Shown here: positions 57,211 to 64,000 of the stretch, piece by piece
Layout of the letters: each line of letters begins with the position of its first letter
Numbering within the stretch: position 1 is the stretch's first letter
Source: Firmicutes bacterium HGW-Firmicutes-11
GTDB lineage: Bacteria > Bacillota > Clostridia > Peptostreptococcales > Anaerovoracaceae
Assembly: GCA_002840285.1 (NCBI GenBank)
Contig: PHAE01000007.1
Location: 1-64,000, forward strand
Reading direction: 5' to 3'
Length of the DNA stretch: 64,000 nucleotides
Notes under the pieces: generated by a model
Seen by the model: only the letters and a program-made list of their open reading frames with translations
Databases searched by the model: none
What the model was told of the DNA's origin: nothing
Made by a program: the position numbers and the translations under genes

Positions 57211-58623
57211 CTATAAAGAAAGTATTGATAACGCATTACGCAATTGCTCGATCCGGATCTGCCCTGGAGCGGATGGATCGTTGCCTGCCGCAAAGGTGAC
57301 GCAAGATCCAAACTGACCGCCGGCGATGCGGCTCAGCCGTCCTTTGTCACCCATCGAGATGGTGATCAACGGCGGCATTCCGTGTTTTTTCCAAATGCGT
57401 TCTGATGCTGCAAGCAGACGAAGCACATCGTCGTCCTCCACCGCCATGACCGCAAGTTTGGGCAAATCGGCCCCATAAGTCAACATGTGTTCGAGGATCG
57501 CTTCCATTTTTCTTTGCGATGGCGTTCCGGTCAATCGATGGCTGGACAAAACGCTGATGATCCCATTGGATGCGCTCTCTTGTAGGAGTATCCGGATCCT
57601 CTCTTCTGCACAACTATATTCGACATCCACCAGATCGACCAATTTCGATCGGATCACGGAGCTGACCAGATCCATGTAGTCTGATTCCGAAAGACTGCCT
57701 TCGCCTCCTTCTCTCTTGCTTCGGTAGGTAAAAAGCAACGGGGTCTGCTGCATTTTTCCCCGCAGGTCTTTGAGAATTCGAAGAAGTTCAAGAGGCTCTT
57801 TTGAAAAACACAGATCCGCCCTCCACTCAACCAGGTCCGGAGTTGCTGCTTTTACGGCTTCGACTTCCTTCCATAGCTCCATTTCTGTAGTGGCAACGAG
57901 AGGAATGCAGATCTTGACTGTTCCGCTCCCAAGCTTGAGGTCTCCGATTTCTATCGCTTTTGTTGTTGTGTTCTTCGTGTTCATCGGCTCCAACCCGTTC
58001 CTTCTGCACCAAGGCAATAAAACGCAGTTCTGGCACTTTGGGTTTCTGGCACTGCAAATACTTCGTCCGTGCAAAATCAAAGAGTGATGCATCATGATCC
58101 AGTCGGCGACAGGAATAGCAGTCATCAGAGCTTCTTCGGTTTTGGTGACATCGGATTCTTCTGTCAGACCGATCCGATTGGACAGTCGGAACACGTGGGT
58201 ATCGACTGCGATCCGTGGTACTCCGAAGCCGACAGCCAAAACCACATTGGCAGTTTTCCGGCCAACGCCGGGCAGCGAAAGCAATGTTTCATACTGCTCC
58301 GGGACCTGACCGCCGAACTTTTTGGAGAGAATGCTGCTCAATTCGATGATGTTCTTTGCCTTCGTCCGATACATACCGATGCGGCGTAGAATTCCCTCGA
58401 CCTCGACGGGATCCGCTTCTGCCAATGCTGTAGCATCGGGAAACCGAGAGAACAGAATCGGCGTGATCTGGTTGACGCTCTTGTCCGTAGTCTGGGCGGA
58501 AAGAACCACCGACACCAGCAGCTGGAACGGATCTTGGAATTCCAATGCACAGTCAGCATCCGGATACGCCCGTCGCAGTACTTCAATGATCGATCGTATT
58601 TCGCTGGTTTTGACCTTTGCCAT
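57211..58623 (-). CDS. endonuclease III / 3-dehydroquinate dehydratase fusion
   Basis: One open frame of 470 residues with two complete enzymes. Residues 1-210 are endonuclease III (Nth): helix-hairpin-helix LPGVGRKTANV (117-127) with catalytic Lys123, Asp141 in VDTH, and a [4Fe-4S] set C190, C197, C200, C206 with the correct spacing. Residues from about 214 are type I dehydroquinate dehydratase (AroD): EWRAD (266-270), RSKREGG with Glu305, His362, Lys389, Arg432 and the SAPGQ end (451-455), all catalytic positions kept. No stop separates them. An ATG at codon 214 with GGAG only three bases before it could also allow separate AroD. The start at 58623 has AAGGAG upstream. Confidence 0.92.
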   Translation of the reverse strand: MAKVKTSEIRSIIEVLRRAYPDADCALEFQDPFQLLVSVVLSAQTTDKSVNQITPILFSRFPDATALAEADPVEVEGILRRIGMYRTKAKNIIELSSILSKKFGGQVPEQYETLLSLPGVGRKTANVVLAVGFGVPRIAVDTHVFRLSNRIGLTEESDVTKTEEALMTAIPVADWIMMHHSLILHGRSICSARNPKCQNCVLLPWCRRNGLEPMNTKNTTTKAIEIGDLKLGSGTVKICIPLVATTEMELWKEVEAVKAATPDLVEWRADLCFSKEPLELLRILKDLRGKMQQTPLLFTYRSKREGGEGSLSESDYMDLVSSVIRSKLVDLVDVEYSCAEERIRILLQESASNGIISVLSSHRLTGTPSQRKMEAILEHMLTYGADLPKLAVMAVEDDDVLRLLAASERIWKKHGMPPLITISMGDKGRLSRIAGGQFGSCVTFAAGNDPSAPGQIRIEQLRNALSILSL

Positions 58624-58660
58624 GAAACTCCTTGCGTTTGGGCCAGTGTTGATAAAAGTT

Positions 58661-58689
58661 ATTATAAAGGAAAGCCAGAGCAGAGACAA
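58661..58689 (-). promoter_or_regulatory. nth-aroD promoter
   Basis: Minus strand: -35 TTGTCT (58684-58689), 17-base spacer, perfect -10 TATAAT (58661-58666), 37 bases before the ATG. The operator at 58700-58713 starts 10 bp upstream of the -35 box. Confidence 0.8.
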
Positions 58690-58699
58690 GAAAAAGAAA

Positions 58700-58713
58700 T
58701 GACCCACGGGTCA
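58700..58713. promoter_or_regulatory. palindromic operator 1
   Basis: TGACCCACGGGTCA, palindromic except for the central CA. It lies between the nth-aroD promoter and the efflux promoter, upstream of both -35 boxes. It matches operator 2 in 13 of 14 bases, a spacing and symmetry typical of TetR-family sites. Confidence 0.8.
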
Positions 58714-58720
58714 TTTTCTA

Positions 58721-58749
58721 TTGACTTTTCGTATGTCTCCTTTTACTAT
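58721..58749 (+). promoter_or_regulatory. promoter of the RND efflux operon
   Basis: TTGACT (58721-58726), 17-base spacer, TACTAT (58744-58749). It is bracketed by the two operators, eight bases after the first and 16 before the second. Confidence 0.85.
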
Positions 58750-58765
58750 TAAGGTTGCTAGAAAT

Positions 58766-58779
58766 TGACCCGCGGGTCA
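58766..58779. promoter_or_regulatory. palindromic operator 2
   Basis: TGACCCGCGGGTCA, a perfect 14-bp palindrome, beginning about ten bases after the expected transcription start. Binding here would block elongation or open-complex clearance. It is the best candidate site for the TetR protein encoded at 63027-63659. Confidence 0.85.
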
Positions 58780-58806
58780 TATACTGAACTACCGGAGGAT
58801 TGGGCA

Positions 58807-59868
58807 TTGGAGACGCAGAAAAAGAGCAAGAAAAAGTGGATTCTCATCGTTGTTTTATTAGTGGTGGCAGTCTTGGGCGGTTATCGCATCATGGAAGCCA
58901 TCAAACCGCAGGCCACTGCGGAAACGGTACCGATCAACGTCACTGTCGGGACAGCATATATCGGTTCCATCTATGCGACATCGCCGTTGACCGGCAGGAT
59001 CGACCCCATCGCCTCAGCATCGGTCGTTCCGATGGCTGCAGGAGAAGTGACCGCTGTCTATGTCTCTCTGGGAGATCAGGTTCAGAAGGGAGATGTGCTT
59101 TTTAAGATGGACAACACACAGATGGCTACATCCTACCAACAGGCGAAAATTGCATATACTTCAGCCTCTTTGGACTTTGAACGCATCTCTGTGCTTTATA
59201 AAGAAGGTGCGGTTTCTCTTCAACAGTACCAGGGAGCAAAAGCACAGCTGGATGTCTCTGCTCAAAGCTTGGCATCCGCTTCCGATGCAATGAACAACTA
59301 CACTGTCACCTCCCCTATCGATGGTTTTATCACCTCTGTCAATGTTTCAACGGGTAGCCTTGCCTCCCAGGCGATGCCTTCCGTCACTATTGCCGACACC
59401 AGCCAGTTGGAGATCAATACCGGCGTTTCGGAATATCTGATCAGCCGTGTGAAACCTGGCGACAACGTCGATATCTTCATAAAAACACTTTCGGAAGCAC
59501 CCTTCACCGGCATCGTGAAAGCGATTTCTCCCGCACCGGTGGCCGGAACATTGACGTATCCGGTGACCATCTCTGTGGAAGATCCCAGCGGCACGGTCAA
59601 GGCTGGTATGTTTGCCGAGGTACAGGTCGTCTCTGAGAGGAAAGATGACGTTCTTTGTATCCCATCAGGAGCTGTGTTCATCAAATCGGGAGAATCAAGA
59701 GTCGTCGTGCTCAAGGATCGGATCCCCTCGATCATCACAGTAAAGACAGGTTTGGACAACGGAACGCTGGTCGAGATCCTGTCCGGACTATCCGTAGGAG
59801 ATGTGGTGGTTACCACGGGTCAGCAATATGTGACCGATGGCGAAGTCGTCAATATTGTCGGCGAGTAG
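58807..59868 (+). CDS. RND efflux membrane fusion protein
   Basis: A 353-residue HlyD/AcrA-type adaptor: a membrane anchor at about 12-28, a lipoyl half-domain around VVPMAAGEVTAVYVSLGDQV, a coiled-coil hairpin (about 100-165) and C-terminal barrel domains. TTG at 58807 is the likely start because GGAGG is eight bases upstream; a TTG at 58765 would overlap operator 2 and lacks a ribosome site. It would link the pump at 59882 to the cell envelope; no outer-membrane factor is expected in a monoderm. Confidence 0.9.
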   Translation: METQKKSKKKWILIVVLLVVAVLGGYRIMEAIKPQATAETVPINVTVGTAYIGSIYATSPLTGRIDPIASASVVPMAAGEVTAVYVSLGDQVQKGDVLFKMDNTQMATSYQQAKIAYTSASLDFERISVLYKEGAVSLQQYQGAKAQLDVSAQSLASASDAMNNYTVTSPIDGFITSVNVSTGSLASQAMPSVTIADTSQLEINTGVSEYLISRVKPGDNVDIFIKTLSEAPFTGIVKAISPAPVAGTLTYPVTISVEDPSGTVKAGMFAEVQVVSERKDDVLCIPSGAVFIKSGESRVVVLKDRIPSIITVKTGLDNGTLVEILSGLSVGDVVVTTGQQYVTDGEVVNIVGE

Positions 59869-59881
59869 TGGGGAGGCGCAA

Positions 59882-62800
59882 ATGAACATATCAAAAATCT
59901 CCATCAATCGACCGGTCACGACGATCATGCTAGTGTTCGTGATCCTCCTTGTTGGTACGGTGTCACTTTTGGGATTGCCTATGGACCTTTTGCCCGAGAT
60001 CGAACTGCCCATGGCGATCGTAATCGTGGATTATCCTAATGCCGCTCCGGAAGAAGTTGAGACCATGGTGACCAAACCGATGGAACAGGCTTTGGCTTCC
60101 GTCGAAAACATGGATTCCATAACTTCTATGACCACGGAAGGCCGAGCGATCGTCATGGTTGAATTCACGATGAAAACCGACATGGATTTCGCGACGCTGG
60201 ACATGAGAGAAAAAATCGCCATGATCCAGGGCTTTCTTCCTGCAAGCGCAACAGATCCCATGGTGCTTAAAATGAGTATGGATTTCACCCCGGTAGTCGC
60301 CGTCTATGTCTCAGGAGACAAGCCTCTCGCTGAGCTCAATCGGGAAGTGGAAGATAGTATCCTTTCCTATTTTGAGCGTTCAGCCGGCGTCGCATCGGTA
60401 GATCTGTTCGGCGGTGTCACGGAAGAGATCGCTATCAATTTCAATCAGGAAACCCTCAGCGGGTACGGACTTTCCCTTTCAACCGTTAGTCAGCTGCTGG
60501 CAGCGGAAAACGTCAATATGCCCGGAGGCGATGTATCGAAAGGGACGACAAAGGTCATCGTACGTACTCTGGGAGAGTTTCGTTCCATCGATGAGATCAT
60601 GCAGATGCCGATACCATTGGCAGACCGAAGCGTGATCCGGCTTTCCGAACTGGCAACGATCGAACGGGGATACCAGGAACAAACATCCATCAGTCGTGTA
60701 GATGGAGTCACTGCCATCGGTATCTCGGTCAGCAAGCAGTCCACAGCGAACACGGTTGATGTATCCGACGGCATTGCCAAAACACTTGACACGTTAAGGG
60801 AAAGGTATCCCGATCTAACGTTCACTGTCGGCTTCGACCAGGCGGATTATATCAAAGGATCGGTCACTTCTGTAGCTCAATCGGCATTGATCGGAGCTTT
60901 GCTCGCGATACTGGTGATCTTCTTCTTCCTGCGCAGCATGAGCTCGACCATGATCATCGCGATATCGATACCTACCTCATTCTTTGCAACCTTCGCCTTG
61001 ATGAATCTGACCGGAATGACGTTGAATCTCATCACCCTTTCCTCCTTGACCCTTGCTGTCGGAATGCTGGTAGACAATTCCATTGTCGCGCTTGAAAACA
61101 TTTACAGGGTCAGTCGCGAGGAAGGCGGCCGATCTTCAAAAGAAGCCGCGCTGATCGGAAGCAAGCAGATCGCTTTGGCCGTTTCCGCATCGACGTTGAC
61201 CAGCGTCGTGGTTTATCTGCCCATCGCTTTGAGCGGTGGCATCGCGTCAGTATTGTTCGCTGATTTTTGCTGGACCTTTATCATTTCTCTGATGGTCTCT
61301 CTCCTGGTCGCCATCAGCGTCGTCCCCATGTTGAGTTCCCAGCTTTTGGACCGGACCGCATCTCCGGACTATTTGAGGATAGGAAAGCACCATTATCGTT
61401 ATCGTTTTGTACCCTACTTCACGAAATTTATCCAGTGGCTTACCGATGCTTACGTCGAATTGCTTCGCAAGACCCTTATTCACAGGAAGAAAGCGGTCAT
61501 CATCTGCCTTGTCATCTTTTTGGTCTCTTCTGCTTTGGTTGGCGTCGTCGGCATGGAATTCATGCCGGCAGCCGATGAAGCTGCGTTCTCTGTCAATGTA
61601 AGCACTCCATACGGAACTTCGCTTGAAGAAAAAGATCGGTTCATGATGCAGGTCGAGGATTACATTTTAACTCTGCCTGAGTTGGAGCACTGTTCTGTCG
61701 ACATTGGACAGGCGGGCTTTTCTGGCATGGGTGGAGGAGCCGATGCCACCATGAGTGTGACCCTGGTTCCCAAGCAGGATCGAAAGCGTACTATCTGGGA
61801 AATCATGGATGCCACAAAGAAGGAATTTGAAGGTTTTGTAGGCGCGGAAGTCACTCTTGTCGAGACCGCTTCCGTCAACGCGCTTCTCGGTGGCAGTGAT
61901 ATATCTCTCTCCATCCGTGGGCCAGAGCTTCCAGTGCTGCGTGAAGTGGGAGAGGATCTGGCGGCGGCCCTTCTCCAGATTCCCGGAGTGAAAGAAACCA
62001 GTACCAGCATACAGGAAGGCAATCCTGAGGTTCGTGTCATTCTGGATCGTAACACCGCTTCCTTCTATGGTGTGAACGCATACCAGCTTGCCACCGGCCT
62101 TGAAAATTCTCTGAACGGAACCACCGCGACGCGTTTGAAGATCGATGGGGATGAGATCCAGGTCAATCTTTCCTTGACCGATGCGTACGGAGCGTCTATC
62201 GACAATATGAAGCAAATTTTGATACCCACCATAACCGGAGGATCTGTTCCGGTCGGCCAGATCGCTACCCTTGAGTTTGGCAACTCGCCGACGAGGATCG
62301 ACCGCATCAATCAGGAGCGCTATCTGACCGTCGATGTCGCCATCGAAGGTGATGATCTTGCCGCGGTCTCGAATCTGGTGTTCGCGCTGGTCGACGAGTA
62401 TCCCTTCCCTGCGGAGTATTCCTATGTAGAAGGAGGATTGTACGACCAGATGATCGAAGCCTTTGGTGATCTCCTACTTGCCTTGGTTGTTGCGATACTG
62501 TTGGTCTACATGGTTCTCGCCTCCCAATTTGAATCACTGACCCAACCTTTCATCGTCATGATCGCGATTCCCTTTGCCATGTCCGGTTCCTTTATCGCCT
62601 TGTTCCTGACCGGAAAAACACTCTCCATCACTTCGTTCCTTGGTCTCATTATGCTTGTCGGGATCGTGGTCAACAATTCTATCCTGATCATCGAATTTAT
62701 ACGTCAAAACAAAGACACGATGGATCGCGATCAGGCGCTGGTCCAGGCGGGAAAGACGCGACTTCGACCCATCCTGATGACGACCCTCACGACTTGCGTC

Positions 62801-63040
62801 GGCATGATTCCCCTCTCTTTAGGATTCAGCGATGGAGGAGAGATGATGTCGCCTCTGGGTGTTTCCATCATCGGCGGACTTTTAGGCTCGACTGCCGTAA
62901 CTCTGCTTCTCGTGCCGGTCCTGTATGCTATCGCTGATGACTCCAGGAACAAACGGATCGAGAAAAAACGTCGCCGGGAAGCAGAGATCCATCAGCTGAT
63001 CGAGAAATGGAACGAGGAGGGATCTCATGGTCATGCTTAA
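59882..63040 (+). CDS. RND efflux transporter permease
   Basis: A 1052-residue AcrB/SwrC-type proton-driven pump with two six-helix halves and two large extracellular loops. The proton-relay helix has GMLVDNSIVALENI, with one Asp kept where classical AcrB has two. The second half repeats GIVVNNSILIIEFI. GGAGG lies five bases before the ATG. It follows the adaptor by 13 bp and overlaps tetR by 14 nt. Probable roles are export of drugs, surfactants or lipophilic metabolites. Confidence 0.94.
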   Translation: MNISKISINRPVTTIMLVFVILLVGTVSLLGLPMDLLPEIELPMAIVIVDYPNAAPEEVETMVTKPMEQALASVENMDSITSMTTEGRAIVMVEFTMKTDMDFATLDMREKIAMIQGFLPASATDPMVLKMSMDFTPVVAVYVSGDKPLAELNREVEDSILSYFERSAGVASVDLFGGVTEEIAINFNQETLSGYGLSLSTVSQLLAAENVNMPGGDVSKGTTKVIVRTLGEFRSIDEIMQMPIPLADRSVIRLSELATIERGYQEQTSISRVDGVTAIGISVSKQSTANTVDVSDGIAKTLDTLRERYPDLTFTVGFDQADYIKGSVTSVAQSALIGALLAILVIFFFLRSMSSTMIIAISIPTSFFATFALMNLTGMTLNLITLSSLTLAVGMLVDNSIVALENIYRVSREEGGRSSKEAALIGSKQIALAVSASTLTSVVVYLPIALSGGIASVLFADFCWTFIISLMVSLLVAISVVPMLSSQLLDRTASPDYLRIGKHHYRYRFVPYFTKFIQWLTDAYVELLRKTLIHRKKAVIICLVIFLVSSALVGVVGMEFMPAADEAAFSVNVSTPYGTSLEEKDRFMMQVEDYILTLPELEHCSVDIGQAGFSGMGGGADATMSVTLVPKQDRKRTIWEIMDATKKEFEGFVGAEVTLVETASVNALLGGSDISLSIRGPELPVLREVGEDLAAALLQIPGVKETSTSIQEGNPEVRVILDRNTASFYGVNAYQLATGLENSLNGTTATRLKIDGDEIQVNLSLTDAYGASIDNMKQILIPTITGGSVPVGQIATLEFGNSPTRIDRINQERYLTVDVAIEGDDLAAVSNLVFALVDEYPFPAEYSYVEGGLYDQMIEAFGDLLLALVVAILLVYMVLASQFESLTQPFIVMIAIPFAMSGSFIALFLTGKTLSITSFLGLIMLVGIVVNNSILIIEFIRQNKDTMDRDQALVQAGKTRLRPILMTTLTTCVGMIPLSLGFSDGGEMMSPLGVSIIGGLLGSTAVTLLLVPVLYAIADDSRNKRIEKKRRREAEIHQLIEKWNEEGSHGHA

Positions 63041-63659
63041 AGAAGCCAAACAGGATAAAAGGGATCTGATTCTAGCAACTGCGCTTCAACTGTTCATCGA
63101 CCGAGGCTACCTGGAGACGAAGGTCATCGACATTGCCATCGCGGCAGGGATCGCCAAGGGATCAGTCTATGCCTATTTCCCCAGCAAAGAGGCTTTGTTT
63201 GTAGAACTCCTGAAAGAATACGTCGTTGTCCCATATGCCGAATTCAAGGATAGTTCTGAACGAACCGATGCGACTTGCAGCGATAAATTACGTCAATTCG
63301 TACAATTTGAACAGAAAGTTGCTCTTCGTTTTGGCAATGGAAAAAACTTCATCGATCTGCTCTATGCTGAAAAAGGTCTTTCCCGCCAGCCTGAGCTCGA
63401 ATCGGTGATGCGGCAGTTGATGCAACTGCGATTTACCCTTGTCTATGGCATCGTTGACACAGGCATCCGCAAGGACGAGTTTTCCGGTAAAGATCCTCAC
63501 CTCCTCACCCTGTCGCTCATGGGTTCCATCGCCATGTATATCAGCCACCAGTGTGGCCTGTTGTCGCATGCTGCGGAATATGTCCCTGCCGGTTCTCGAT
63601 CTGGGGACATGGCAGAAGACGTATTTTTCGAGTTCCTCTTTCATGGGTTACGTCGTTAG
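63027..63659 (+). CDS. TetR-family repressor of the efflux operon
   Basis: A 210-residue regulator. The N-terminal TetR helix-turn-helix (about 10-57) reads LILATALQLFIDRGYLETKVIDIA and IAKGSVYAYFPSKEALFVEL across positions 15-60, and a helical ligand-binding domain follows. GGAGG lies six bases before the ATG, and the start overlaps the pump gene. Being the last gene of the operon controlled by the paired palindromes, it should repress its own synthesis until a pump substrate binds. Confidence 0.92.
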   Translation: MVMLKEAKQDKRDLILATALQLFIDRGYLETKVIDIAIAAGIAKGSVYAYFPSKEALFVELLKEYVVVPYAEFKDSSERTDATCSDKLRQFVQFEQKVALRFGNGKNFIDLLYAEKGLSRQPELESVMRQLMQLRFTLVYGIVDTGIRKDEFSGKDPHLLTLSLMGSIAMYISHQCGLLSHAAEYVPAGSRSGDMAEDVFFEFLFHGLRR

Positions 63660-63723
63660 AAACAGCTAAAATTTGAACTGGTTACAAAGTCCCGATCGTC
63701 TTTGGGTGAGCGCCGGTTTTTGA

Positions 63724-63759
63724 GTGATAGGAGCATTGAAATTTCAATGCTCCTATCAC
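63724..63759. terminator. 36-bp perfect palindrome after tetR
   Basis: GTGATAGGAGCATTGAAA (63724-63741) is followed immediately by its exact complement (63742-63759). As RNA it gives a long hairpin about 65 bases after the tetR stop. Only ATTTA follows on the plus strand, so termination may be weak; on the minus strand TCAAAAA follows. It could also be a binding site. Confidence 0.55.
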
Positions 63760-63866
63760 ATTTACCGAATAGTTAAAAAATTTGAAAAACCTCTTCCCAA
63801 AGGTCGTGTTTCTATTGTATAATGAATGCGTATTATTTCCCCTATCTTTTATTATGGAGGTGTAAA

Positions 63867-64000
63867 ATGGCACAATTCACACAGAAGGAAACAGGTGGGT
63901 TGTACGAATTGACCGATGAGGCTCGTGTCTTATTGGCCGGTTCAAAGTACTTCAACGACGACTTGGCACCTACTTCCGTCTCCCAACGGACTTGGACGAC
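63867..64000 (+). CDS. NCS1-family permease, N-terminal fragment
   Basis: The first 44 codons of a gene cut by the window edge. The sequence begins MAQFTQKETGGLYELTDEAR and contains YFNDDLAPTSVSQRTWTT, which matches the cytosolic N-terminus of cytosine/purine/allantoin (NCS1) permeases just before helix 1. GGAGG lies six bases before the ATG, and a TATAAT lies at 63818-63823 without a convincing -35. Substrate cannot be told from this part. Confidence 0.65.
   Translation, partial: MAQFTQKETGGLYELTDEARVLLAGSKYFNDDLAPTSVSQRTWT

Overview
The window looks like the chromosome of an anaerobic, monoderm member of the Bacillota, most likely class Clostridia. Evidence: PolC-type replicative polymerase, SepF/YggT/DivIVA division cluster, YlxM-Ffh, RqcH, strong AGGAGG-type ribosome sites with many GTG/TTG starts, sigma-A-like promoters, a membrane pyrophosphatase, an aldehyde:ferredoxin oxidoreductase and a sigma-54 system. 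Base composition is balanced and even, and I see no insertion sequence, prophage, rRNA or CRISPR array. I cannot name the species.

Layout. 1-3241: a tRNA-Arg unit, a decayed inverted tRNA-like copy, a PAS-GGDEF-HD-GYP signalling protein and a small glycine-rich protein. 3223-14662 (minus): the rpsB-tsf-pyrH-frr-uppS-cdsA-dxr-rseP-ispG-polC block; this PolC lacks the usual inserted proofreading exonuclease. 14818-17293 (minus): yicC-gmk-rpoZ-tcdA. 17407-19400 (plus): rqcH, then a 49-residue zinc-ribbon microprotein. 19482-25218 (minus): division, lipoprotein-processing and RNA-modification genes, continuing upstream into rimM-khpA-rpsP-ffh-ylxM up to 28077. 28888-33231 (plus): trkA with two tandem trkH genes. 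33232-42150 (minus): a catabolic island of alcohol dehydrogenase, amino-acid permease, unknown protein and aldehyde oxidoreductase behind a near-perfect sigma-54 promoter, with an amidohydrolase and a sigma-54 activator next to it.

42168-53012 (minus): a YbhB protein, rnr, hppA, secG, and the glycolytic genes eno-tpiA-pgk-gap directly downstream of rpoN. 53058-58623: a phosphate-transporter-like protein with altered signature motifs, trmL, homoserine dehydrogenase without an ACT domain, a SEC-C protein, RidA, and an in-frame endonuclease III/3-dehydroquinate dehydratase fusion. 58700-63659 (plus): an RND efflux operon ending in its own TetR regulator, with two palindromic operators bracketing its promoter. 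The window ends inside an NCS1-type permease gene.

How it fits together: most of the window is housekeeping. The accessory logic is (i) sigma-54 (encoded here) plus a local activator probably driving amino-acid uptake and aldehyde/alcohol/acid interconversion, (ii) potassium uptake with two channel subunits near a pyrophosphatase of the potassium-dependent sequence type, and (iii) a self-regulated efflux cassette. The strongest leads for something undescribed are the exonuclease-less PolC and the Nth-AroD fusion.
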